The notes beneath the pieces were generated by a model. It was not told the DNA's origin and made no database searches. It was given only the letters and a program-made list of their open reading frames with translations. The position numbers were made by a program, and so were the translations under genes. DNA of 64,000 nucleotides, taken from an uncultured Myxococcales bacterium. Its GTDB lineage: Bacteria; Myxococcota_A; Polyangia; Polyangiales; Polyangiaceae. The stretch covers positions 33,711 to 97,710 of the forward strand of contig CALMUT010000276.1 of NCBI GenBank assembly GCA_937872925.1, in the 5' to 3' direction. Below are positions 1-7,623 of this stretch, piece by piece; the stretch's first letter is position 1; the number at the start of each line of letters is the position of its first letter.

Positions 1-2
1 AG

Positions 3-803
3 GTGCCGAGCCGGGCCCGGACGCTCTGGTTGCGACTTCCGGGGCGCATGCGCCTATTCGAGACTTCCTCGTCCGACTTCTCGGATGCAGAGCTGGGCGA
101 AATCAAGCATGGCGTCGGCCAAATCTACTTGGACGTCTCTAGCAAGAGTCGATTCGACGACTTCGCAAGTGACTTGAAGCGACTGAAGCTGGCCACCGAG
201 TGCGAGATCTGTGCCCTCGCTTCCGAATGCGCAGGAGCGTACGCCAAGGGACCGAGCGCTGATTTCGCCCAAGAGGAAGCCGCGCTCGGCGAGATCCTGA
301 GGGGATTACGCGGAGCGGTCCTGGACTACGGCTGCGGCCACGCGCCCTACGCGGAGCTACTCGCCGCTGCGGCCGTAGACGGCGCTGTCCAGTACTACGG
401 CGTCGAACCTGACGCGAGCGCCCGGGAGCGCCTCTTGCAACGCCGCCCCTGGGCGTTCCTGTCACCGGGCGTGCCCGAAGTGCCGCAGACCTTCGACCAT
501 GTGCTTTTGCTGCGCAGCATCAACCATTTGCCGGACCCCGCTGGAACCATCGCGGAACTGCTTCCGCGTCTGAAGCCGAGCGGGACGCTGCTGATCGTTG
601 ACAACGTTGCTTTCGGGGTCGTGCGTTCTGTGGAGCAAGCGCGCCGGGCAGAGCAGTCTTCGGCTGCCTTCGAGCATTTTGAGAACGCCAGCGCAAAGGA
701 CATTCACGCACGGCTTTCGGAAATGCCACTACGCCTGCTAGCGCGCCAAGACGTGACTCGATCCACGGCGAACCAATGGCTGCTGCAATACGCCAAGTCG
801 TAG
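3..803 (+). CDS. Radical SAM auxiliary-cluster tail fused to class I SAM methyltransferase (5' end cut by window edge)
   Basis: The reading frame is open to the left edge and the GTG at 3 is only the first possible start, so the gene is probably truncated. Residues 67-76 (counted from that GTG) carry C-x2-C-x5-C followed by AG, the same spacing as the C-terminal auxiliary iron-sulfur motif of the radical SAM enzymes further right. The catalytic radical SAM domain would then lie upstream, outside the window. Residues ~100-260 are a class I methyltransferase: motif I is seen as VLDYGCGHAPY, followed by a conserved acidic turn (GVEP) and the LKPSGTLLIVD strand. The methyl acceptor is unknown. 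Seen: both motifs in one frame. Inferred: a radical SAM-methyltransferase fusion. It could instead be a methyltransferase with a small zinc or iron-sulfur N-terminus. Confidence 0.7.
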   Translation: MPSRARTLWLRLPGRMRLFETSSSDFSDAELGEIKHGVGQIYLDVSSKSRFDDFASDLKRLKLATECEICALASECAGAYAKGPSADFAQEEAALGEILRGLRGAVLDYGCGHAPYAELLAAAAVDGAVQYYGVEPDASARERLLQRRPWAFLSPGVPEVPQTFDHVLLLRSINHLPDPAGTIAELLPRLKPSGTLLIVDNVAFGVVRSVEQARRAEQSSAAFEHFENASAKDIHARLSEMPLRLLARQDVTRSTANQWLLQYAKS

Positions 804-878
804 CGCCAGCCCGGAGCTTGCCGTGGCCCTGGGCTGGCCGTACCGGGCCGTAGCCTGGGCTGCTATGGTCGGGACCAC

Positions 879-2543
879 ATGGCTCACGACGTGTTGGTCA
901 TCGGCGGCGGGCCGGCTGGGTGCACTGCGGCCGCGCTGCTGGCCAAGGCGGGGCACGATGTGCTGCTTGTCGAAGCCGCTGCGCAGCCACGCATCCACCT
1001 CGGAGAGAGCCTCTTGCCCGGCATCGTGCCGATCCTCGAGGAGATGGGGGCACTGTCCGAGGTCGAATCAGCCGGCTTCTCGAAGAAGACAGGCACCACC
1101 CACTGGCAGTGGGGGCGCACGCCGGCTTGGGATCTATGGTTTTCCGACACCGATCAATTCGACCACGCCTGGTTGGTGGAGCGAGCGCGGTTCGACGAGA
1201 TATTGTTTCGTTGCGCGGAGCGCGCGGGCGCAGCGGTGCGGGAGCATACGCGAGCCTGTGCGCCGATACTCGATGGGCAGCGGGTCGTGGGCGCGCGCAT
1301 CCAAGTGCGCGGCGCCGACGCAGAGCAGGACGTGCACGCGCGCTTCGTGATCGACGCAAGCGGCCAGAACGCGCTGCTATCGAAGGGCCGCAAGCTGCGC
1401 GAGCACATCGACGGACTCAGGCATCAAGCTTCCTGGGCGCACTACGCCGGAGCGGGACGCCTTTCGCCGCCTCGAGAAAACCAAGCGCTCTTCGTTGCTG
1501 AGAACGGATATTGGCTTTGGCTGTTCCCCCTAGCGAATGACAGGGTCTCCGTCGGCATGGTGCGGCTCGACGGGACGGATCACCCGTCGGCGCGGGACGC
1601 CGCCTTTGAAGCAGGTGTCGCCCAAAGCGAAGCGTTCATGCAAGTGCTCGGTCGCGCCGCGCGCCGCGTCACTCCCATACGCCACGAGCGCGACTTCACC
1701 TATCGCATGCGCGAAGTTGCCGGTGCGGGCTTCCTTGCGGTGGGTGACGCTTCCGGATTCATTGACCCGGTGCTTTCTACCGGTGTCTTTCTTGCGATGC
1801 ATGCGGCGCGGCATGCCGCAAGTCTGGTCAGCGAGGTGTTGCGGGCAAGGGTAGCGGAGCAGCTGGCTCTTGAGCGCTACACAAAGCACCACCGTCAGCT
1901 ATTCGGTGACTTGCTGCGTATGGTGCGCTTCTACTATCAGCAGAACCTGGGGCGCGACGACTACTTCTGGGAATCTAAGCGCATTCTGCTACGCGAAGAC
2001 ACCCGCCTGAAGCCGCAGAAGGCCTTTTTGATCCTCACCAGTGGCCTGGTGCAGAATCTCGCACTGACGGACGCAAGCGAGCGCGCCTTGGCTCGGCGCA
2101 GTCGTTCCATCTCCGGGGGCAGGAACCTGGTCGCCAGCACTCATGGCCCCGGGCATGGCGACGTCGTGGTGGGTGGATCGAAAGGGTACGCTGACAGCGA
2201 TGGCGGCTTAGGTTTTGTGTGCGTGCATCTGCGCTACGAAGACGGCAGTGAACGCCCTGCGCAACTCTACTTGCTCGTGGAACCCACCGACCCGAGCGCC
2301 CCGAGCCTGTTTCGTACCGCGCACTTTGACGTCAACTGCCTCGCGCCCCGCTACAACAACGATCCCATCGCACATCCGCCTCTTGAGCCCCATTTGCGTG
2401 GCGTACACGAGCGGCTGTGCGCGCTGGATACGCACGAGACGCCCAGCGTGGGCGCTCTGTGGAGCGCCCGCCAAACACAGTTCGTTCAGATCTTCGCTGA
2501 CCTGCCTGAGCAGTTTGAACTCGTGCGTGTCTTTGGGGAATGA
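879..2543 (+). CDS. Flavin-dependent halogenase-like oxidoreductase with extra C-terminal domain
   Basis: 554 residues. The N-terminus has the FAD dinucleotide fold (VIGGGPAG, residues 7-14). A lysine in the FSKKTG stretch (near 70) is followed by WQWG, as at the catalytic lysine of flavin halogenases. WLWLFP at 212-217 matches the family's W-x-W-x-I-P signature. GDASGFIDPVLSTG (289-302) is the second FAD contact. This places it in the halogenase/geranylgeranyl-reductase superfamily, most like halogenases of phenol or pyrrole substrates; whether it halogenates or only oxidises cannot be told from sequence. The last ~120 residues lie beyond the usual fold and resemble a domain repeated in three other proteins of the locus. 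ATG at 879 is chosen because the FAD motif follows at once. It stands 75 bases after the fused methyltransferase on the same strand. Confidence 0.8.
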   Translation: MAHDVLVIGGGPAGCTAAALLAKAGHDVLLVEAAAQPRIHLGESLLPGIVPILEEMGALSEVESAGFSKKTGTTHWQWGRTPAWDLWFSDTDQFDHAWLVERARFDEILFRCAERAGAAVREHTRACAPILDGQRVVGARIQVRGADAEQDVHARFVIDASGQNALLSKGRKLREHIDGLRHQASWAHYAGAGRLSPPRENQALFVAENGYWLWLFPLANDRVSVGMVRLDGTDHPSARDAAFEAGVAQSEAFMQVLGRAARRVTPIRHERDFTYRMREVAGAGFLAVGDASGFIDPVLSTGVFLAMHAARHAASLVSEVLRARVAEQLALERYTKHHRQLFGDLLRMVRFYYQQNLGRDDYFWESKRILLREDTRLKPQKAFLILTSGLVQNLALTDASERALARRSRSISGGRNLVASTHGPGHGDVVVGGSKGYADSDGGLGFVCVHLRYEDGSERPAQLYLLVEPTDPSAPSLFRTAHFDVNCLAPRYNNDPIAHPPLEPHLRGVHERLCALDTHETPSVGALWSARQTQFVQIFADLPEQFELVRVFGE

Positions 2544-2595
2544 CGGGCGTCCTGGGGCGGTGGGTCAGGTTCGCTTTGGGGTACGGGCAGAGCAT

Positions 2596-4875
2596 TCACT
2601 GCATCCGACCCGCGTATTCCGGCGGCGCGGCAAAGCTCTGCTGCACGTCGAAGCCTACCCAGCGCACCCGTGCCTCGCCCGCGTCGTCCAGACTGGGCAG
2701 GGCCAGCGTACGTTCGATGACGTAGTCTTGGGCGCGGCGTAGATCAGCGGCGGACATGCTGCTCGTGTGTGTGACGCGGTAGTATCGCTGCGCATCGACG
2801 CCTAATCCGTGCACCGCACGATGCAAGTGCAACTGCGTGCCGGGAAGGACCAACAGCCGATTCACGACAACGCGCGCGGCATCGAAGGAAAGCACCCGGT
2901 CAAAGCTGTTCTGAAATGACTCAAGGGTTTCCCCTGGAAGCCCCAGGATCATCGACAGCTCTAGCGGGCCCGCGCCGGAGAAGGTCTTCAGGGCACGCTC
3001 AATATGCTGCAGGCGCGTGCCTCGCTTCATGGGTGCAAAGGTGTCTGGGGAGAGCGATTGCACGCCGAAATGCAGCGCACCCACAGGCACGCCACGCAGC
3101 GCTTCGCGTTGGCTGTCGCGTGCCAGGGACGGATAGAGTTGAAAGCCGTAGCGCAGCTTCCCATTCGGATCGCCGCGGCGGATGGCCTCGCAGGTGCGGG
3201 CAAATGCGGCGTCCGTAACGTTGGCGGTGCTGGCGCCTGCGTCAATCCATTGGGACTCGGGCCACGCCACCACGGCGGCAATCTCCGATGCGAGGCGATC
3301 GCTGCCTCGCAACTGCATCCTGCCCTCGCGACTCTGTTTGGCGTCGCTACAGAACGCGCAGCTGAAGATACACCCTCGCGCCATTTCGATCGTGGGGCGT
3401 GCGACGCGATACACGGTTCCTTCCAAGTACGGCGAGGGAAAGTCGTCCAAGCTGGGAACGAGGGCAGGGGGGCCGTGCTCTACCTGGCCGTCGTGCACCG
3501 TGAAAAGTCCCGGCATCCCCCGGGGGATCCGCCGGGGCACGTTCTGCCTGAGTAGCGTGCGAGTCAGATCGACCAGGGTGTGCTCTCCGGAGCCGTGCGC
3601 TATGGCGTCCACGGCGTCCCACCAAGAAAACCAGCTCGCGTCCTGATTCAAAAACGCAAAGGACACCCCTCCCCACACGATGGGGGCGGCTAGCTTTCGC
3701 GCTTTCAGCAGTCGGCTGACGGCGCCGCATTGCGCGAGGTTCCAGCTGTATGCAGAGAGGCCGACCAGGTCCGGTTGCGCCGCTTGGATGGCGTCGGCCG
3801 CGGCTTTGTCTGACAGGCCCACCAGGAACAGAATGTCGACGTCGACCCGTTCGGCGAGCTCGGGTTGAGAGAGCACTGCTGCGCGGAGGTACTCGCACGC
3901 GCCGGGACCATAACCCCAGGTTGCTTCGGAGAGGTTGATCAGCACCAGGCGAAAGCGCCCAGGGCGCTTCGCGACAGCATTCTTGTGAAATGCTGGGTGC
4001 GCGTCCGTGCGGGGCGGTGTCGCCTGGGCAACGGAAGCCGCCAGGGGCACCAGCGCGTCGTCTCCGTGGCGATCCAGGTACCATGCCGGCAGACCGCCGC
4101 ATTGCGCCGCCGCGCCGCAGGTCTGACAAGGCGCGGAGAGTTTCATGCCCGGAGCGCGCCGTTGCACGACCGCTTTTTCGCGTGCTGCTTCCGGCAGCGC
4201 ACACAGCGGGATCCCACTTTCCGGTGCGAACCGGAGCTCTGCGCCGATTGCTTGGGTCTGCTGCACAGCCGCCAGCAGGCGGCCGCGCAGTTGCGCCAGG
4301 TCTTCGCACAGAAAGTCTTGCGCTTCCGATCCGGGGGGTACAGCGCGCGGCAAGGATAGCTCCACGGTGTTCACCCCGCCTGCGTGTGTGTTTGCAGATC
4401 TGAGCAGCGCGGCGGCGTCCTGCTTCTCAGCGGAGAGAAAGACGATGCGCAGAGAAATGTCCAAGCCCGCGGCCCGCGCTTCGGCCAGACCTTGCATCAA
4501 TCGCCCATGGGCTCCGCTGCGTCCGCACACACGGTCATGAACGGTTGCGTCGTCGCTGTAGATAGTCACGACGACCTCGTCGAGGCCGGCCCGCGTCAGC
4601 GCAGCTGCCGCACCCGTTGCGGCTAGGCGCACGCCGTTAGTTTCGACGCAGACGCGGCTGTAGCCGGCCGCCTTGGCGCGGGCCACCCACGTGGTTAGAT
4701 CTGCGCGGCGCATGGGGTCGCAGCCAATCACCCGAAGCGTCGTGGCGCTGTCCCCGGGTTTCGGCAGCTGCGGCAGCGGTTGCGTGGCCGTGGCGCTGAG
4801 GGGGCCCGAGCAGAACCAGCACGAAAGATCGCACTGTGCCGGCAACCGAATGCTGTCGATTCTCTCGTCGCTCAC
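2596..4875 (-). CDS. Double radical SAM protein: auxiliary-cluster type plus B12-binding type
   Basis: 759 residues holding two complete radical SAM enzymes. Module 1 (1-280) has C15-x3-C19-x2-C22 for the SAM-binding [4Fe-4S] cluster, and C225 with C250-x2-C253-x5-C259 for one auxiliary cluster, ending in the tail YLDRHGDDALVPL. Module 2 (305-759) starts with a Rossmann-like cobalamin-binding region (PDLVGLSAYSW, VWGGVSF) and then C502-x3-C506-x2-C509, followed by typical class B features (FGVQSL, MILGLPGET). Known: SPASM/Twitch-type enzymes often modify peptides and B12-type enzymes often methylate unactivated carbons. Inferred: two successive steps on one substrate. The GTG start at 4875 lies only 44 bases from the divergent radical SAM gene at 4920. 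The usual GGEP of module 1 is replaced by GCDP. Confidence 0.88.
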   Translation of the reverse strand: MSDERIDSIRLPAQCDLSCWFCSGPLSATATQPLPQLPKPGDSATTLRVIGCDPMRRADLTTWVARAKAAGYSRVCVETNGVRLAATGAAAALTRAGLDEVVVTIYSDDATVHDRVCGRSGAHGRLMQGLAEARAAGLDISLRIVFLSAEKQDAAALLRSANTHAGGVNTVELSLPRAVPPGSEAQDFLCEDLAQLRGRLLAAVQQTQAIGAELRFAPESGIPLCALPEAAREKAVVQRRAPGMKLSAPCQTCGAAAQCGGLPAWYLDRHGDDALVPLAASVAQATPPRTDAHPAFHKNAVAKRPGRFRLVLINLSEATWGYGPGACEYLRAAVLSQPELAERVDVDILFLVGLSDKAAADAIQAAQPDLVGLSAYSWNLAQCGAVSRLLKARKLAAPIVWGGVSFAFLNQDASWFSWWDAVDAIAHGSGEHTLVDLTRTLLRQNVPRRIPRGMPGLFTVHDGQVEHGPPALVPSLDDFPSPYLEGTVYRVARPTIEMARGCIFSCAFCSDAKQSREGRMQLRGSDRLASEIAAVVAWPESQWIDAGASTANVTDAAFARTCEAIRRGDPNGKLRYGFQLYPSLARDSQREALRGVPVGALHFGVQSLSPDTFAPMKRGTRLQHIERALKTFSGAGPLELSMILGLPGETLESFQNSFDRVLSFDAARVVVNRLLVLPGTQLHLHRAVHGLGVDAQRYYRVTHTSSMSAADLRRAQDYVIERTLALPSLDDAGEARVRWVGFDVQQSFAAPPEYAGRMQ

Positions 4876-4919
4876 GGTGAAATCAGCATAGCGCAGACCC
4901 TCAGGCTACACTGCAACTG

Positions 4920-5825
4920 ATGGTTGAACGTCGCCTCCGCTGGCTGGAGATCAGTGCGGACTTCCAATGCAACAATCGTTGTGTTGGGTGCTATTCCGTG
5001 AGCGACGAGGGGGCTCAACGCATGTCCTCTCGGGACGTCGTCACCGAGCTATTCGCCGGTCGCGAGCGAGGCGCAACCTCACTTTGGCTCGGTGGTGGCG
5101 AGCCGACATTGCGCAAGGACCTGATCGGCATAGTGCGCAAGGCCCGCGAACTTGGCTACGAGCGCATCAAGCTCCAGACCAATGGCATGCTGCTTTCTTA
5201 TCCAGAGTTCACCGACAAGATCGTGGACGCGGGCGTCACCGAAGTGAATTTCGCAATCAAGGGCGCGTCAGCCGCGTCTCATGATCGCCTCACGCGCACA
5301 CCAGGCTGTCATGAGCTCATGTGCAAAGGCATTGCCGAAGCGCGGCGGCGTGGCCTGCGGATGGAAGGCGACTTGCTCGTTTATCGCAGTAACCAGAACG
5401 AGCTTGCCGAAATGGTGCAGAGCTACTTCGAGCTGGGACTCGCGCGCTTCAACGTTTGGCTGTTCTCGGCTACGGACCAGGGCGACAAGGACCTCTCCGC
5501 TCAGGTGCCGCGACTGTCGGAAGTCGTGCCGGAGATCGTCCGAGCGATGGATCTGCGGCTCTCCAGCGAGCCGGAGTTCATCACCTCGCTGCATACGCCG
5601 CCTTGTGTCGTCCCGAGTCGCCACCACGCTTGCCTTTTCGATGCCAAGGCGCTGTCGCTCTGGGTTGCCAACCCCGGCGGCTACGGCTTCTTCCTGGAAG
5701 AGTCGCCGATCGAAGGCGGTCACTACCTGGAGCGATGTCAGAGCTGCCGCAGCCGCGTGGGTTGCGGTGGGATCCGCGCCGACTACTTAGCCATTTTCGG
5801 TGACAGTGAATTCCAGCCGCTGTAG
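4920..5825 (+). CDS. Radical SAM protein with one auxiliary-cluster motif
   Basis: 301 residues. C17-x3-C21-x2-C24 binds the SAM cluster, and GGGEPTL (near 60) is the canonical SAM amino-group motif. A cysteine in HTPPC and the C-x2-C-x5-C of the C-terminus (CQSCRSRVGC) supply one auxiliary cluster. The tail YLAIFGDSEFQPL matches the tails of the other radical SAM proteins of the window. ATG at 4920 fits the family length. The methyltransferase at 5834 begins 8 bases after the stop, so the two are probably cotranscribed; the divergent double radical SAM gene starts 44 bases upstream. The substrate is unknown; a peptide is plausible for this architecture but not shown. Confidence 0.88.
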   Translation: MVERRLRWLEISADFQCNNRCVGCYSVSDEGAQRMSSRDVVTELFAGRERGATSLWLGGGEPTLRKDLIGIVRKARELGYERIKLQTNGMLLSYPEFTDKIVDAGVTEVNFAIKGASAASHDRLTRTPGCHELMCKGIAEARRRGLRMEGDLLVYRSNQNELAEMVQSYFELGLARFNVWLFSATDQGDKDLSAQVPRLSEVVPEIVRAMDLRLSSEPEFITSLHTPPCVVPSRHHACLFDAKALSLWVANPGGYGFFLEESPIEGGHYLERCQSCRSRVGCGGIRADYLAIFGDSEFQPL

Positions 5826-5833
5826 GCAACCGC

Positions 5834-6559
5834 ATGCTCTACGAAGCCGCCCTTGCCCGCGTTCACCATGAAGGCTTCGGCTTTCATGTGGACCGCACGG
5901 CGGGTGGGATCTTGGAGCTGCTGAGCAGTGCCGGAGTCGCGCCCGGTGCTCAGGTGTTAGACGTGGGCTGCGGCAGTGGGCTCCTTGCGGCGCGGCTGTG
6001 CAATGCTGGCTACAAAACCCTGGGAATCGACCCATCCCCATCGATGATCGCCATCGCGCGGGAGACAGCGCCCCGCGCGCAGCTGTCCGTGGCAGGACTG
6101 CCGGGTGCGGGACTGCCCCAAGTCGACGCCGTGGTCTCCACCGGTCATGTGCTTGCCTATCTGGAGTCGGCGGATGCCATTCTTACCGCCCTCGGCGAGC
6201 TCGCCGCCGCGCTCCGCCCTGGCGGGCTCTTGGCCGTAGACTTCATGACGCCGGCGTACTGCGAGCGGCGCGACATCAACGAAGTTGCCGCGAAGGTCCA
6301 TGACGACTGGGGCATCATCGTGCGTTTCTCCCGGCCAAGTCCGGAGCGGTTTGTGCGCACCATCACCACGTACCTGCGTGAAGCTGAGGTGTATCGGCGC
6401 TTCGACGAGGTGCACACGAATGTCGCCGTTCCGGCGGAGCGCGCCGAGGCGGTGCTGCGCGCGGCGGGGCTAGAGGTGGAAGTGCGGCCCAATTTTGGCG
6501 GTGAGAGCTTGCCCCAGGGTTTGGTGGTGCTGGTGGCGCGCCGGCCCCCATCCGCCTGA
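5834..6559 (+). CDS. Class I SAM-dependent methyltransferase
   Basis: 241 residues. Motif I is VLDVGCGSGLLAARL (near 40-54), followed by an acidic loop (GIDPS), the VVSTGHVLAYL strand and the RPGGLLAVDFMTP motif. This is a standalone small-molecule type methyltransferase. The second half (YRRFDEVHTN and the strands after it) resembles the substrate cap of enzymes that methylate small acids or amines, but the acceptor cannot be named. The start lies 8 bases after the radical SAM stop and the gene belongs to a plus-strand run that continues to 9906, so it probably acts in the same pathway. Confidence 0.85.
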   Translation: MLYEAALARVHHEGFGFHVDRTAGGILELLSSAGVAPGAQVLDVGCGSGLLAARLCNAGYKTLGIDPSPSMIAIARETAPRAQLSVAGLPGAGLPQVDAVVSTGHVLAYLESADAILTALGELAAALRPGGLLAVDFMTPAYCERRDINEVAAKVHDDWGIIVRFSRPSPERFVRTITTYLREAEVYRRFDEVHTNVAVPAERAEAVLRAAGLEVEVRPNFGGESLPQGLVVLVARRPPSA

Positions 6560-6621
6560 GCAGGGCGCGGCGGGAGACTATCCCTGACGCCGAAGGGGTG
6601 GCGCGCTAGGGTGTGCGAGTC

Positions 6622-6984
6622 ATGGCTTGGATCCGGATTGCTGCCGTCGTTGGCTTCTTGGGGGTTGCTTTGGGTGCCTTCGGCGCCCACGGGCTGCGCG
6701 GCAAGGTGCCCGACAAGATGCTTTCTGCGTACGAGACCGGCGTGCTCTATCATCTGATCCACGCGGTTGCCATTCTTGCGCTTGCCCTGCATGCCCACAG
6801 AGAGCAACGAAGCGTGTCTGCGCCCGCCGGCGCAATGCTCACGGGCGTCGTGCTCTTCTCGGGGTCGCTGTATCTCATGGCCATCACAGGCATCACGCGT
6901 TTCGGCATGATCACGCCTTTCGGGGGCGTCGCATTTCTGGTGGGTTGGTCTTTAGTATTTGTGAAGCTCGGTCGTGCATCATGA
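6622..6984 (+). CDS. DUF423 family small inner-membrane protein
   Basis: 120 residues. The opening (VGFLGVALGAFGAHGL) is the signature of DUF423 (YgdD-like) proteins, and four hydrophobic helices follow with short loops. The function of the family is unknown. ATG at 6622 is preferred over the in-frame GTG at 6613, which would add only three residues. Its stop overlaps the ATG of the next methyltransferase (ATGA at 6981-6984), so the two are translationally coupled. It may simply be a housekeeping passenger in the operon. Confidence 0.85.
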   Translation: MAWIRIAAVVGFLGVALGAFGAHGLRGKVPDKMLSAYETGVLYHLIHAVAILALALHAHREQRSVSAPAGAMLTGVVLFSGSLYLMAITGITRFGMITPFGGVAFLVGWSLVFVKLGRAS

Positions 6985-7619
6985 GTCAGCGCGGTACCTT
7001 CAAGACGGCACTTGGCCACTTCAATAGCTGGTGTCTGTCGCGCCTGGACGGCCCGATGCATCGCGCGCTGGGCGAGCGCAAGCGCGCGATGTTTGCAGAC
7101 TTGCCAGAGCGGATCCTGGAGATTGGCCCGGGTCTGGGTGCGAACTTCCGCTACTACGCGCCGGGCACTCACGTCGTCGCCTTAGAGCCGAGCCCGTTCA
7201 TGCACGACGCTCTACGCAGCGCAGCACTGCGTTACGATCTCTCCCTGGAAATCGTGGAGAGCTGGGCTGAGAAGCTGTCCCTCGAAGAGGCAAGTGTGGA
7301 TGCCGTTGTGGGCACGCTGCTGCTGTGTTCTGTACGTGCGCCCAAGCAAGTCATGGCTCAGGTGCGTCGAGTGCTCAAACCTGGAGGCAAGTTCGTGTTC
7401 CTGGAGCATGTCGCTGCACCAGCCGGTAGTGCGCGGCGCTTGGTGCAAGGCGCCCTGGCGCCGCCCTGGCGGGTGCTTTTCGAGGGCTGCGAGCCGAACC
7501 GAAATACCCGTGCCTTGATCGAGAGCTCGGGGTTTTCTCAAGTGCACGTTGACGAGTACGTGGCGCGCTCGCCCTACTATCCGATCAACTCCCAGATCGC
7601 CGGCTGGGCCGCCAAGTAA
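6981..7619 (+). CDS. Class I SAM-dependent methyltransferase (METTL7/UbiE-like)
   Basis: 212 residues. Motif I reads ILEIGPGLGANFRYY, then VVALEPSPFM (acidic turn), VDAVVGTLLLCSV and VLKPGGKFVFLEHV. The order and the Leu-rich LLLCSV strand are those of METTL7/UbiE-like methyltransferases, whose substrates range from lipids to thiols. ATG at 6981 overlaps the DUF423 stop by four bases. The downstream double radical SAM gene starts five bases after this stop, so the gene is embedded in the same operon. The substrate is not known. Confidence 0.85.
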   Translation: MSQRGTFKTALGHFNSWCLSRLDGPMHRALGERKRAMFADLPERILEIGPGLGANFRYYAPGTHVVALEPSPFMHDALRSAALRYDLSLEIVESWAEKLSLEEASVDAVVGTLLLCSVRAPKQVMAQVRRVLKPGGKFVFLEHVAAPAGSARRLVQGALAPPWRVLFEGCEPNRNTRALIESSGFSQVHVDEYVARSPYYPINSQIAGWAAK

Positions 7620-7623
7620 CGCC

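Noticed and set aside
805..838. Inverted repeat GCCAGCCC/GGGCTGGC between the first two genes
   Set aside because: The 18-base loop and the lack of a T-run make a terminator doubtful, and the downstream gene is only 40 bases away.
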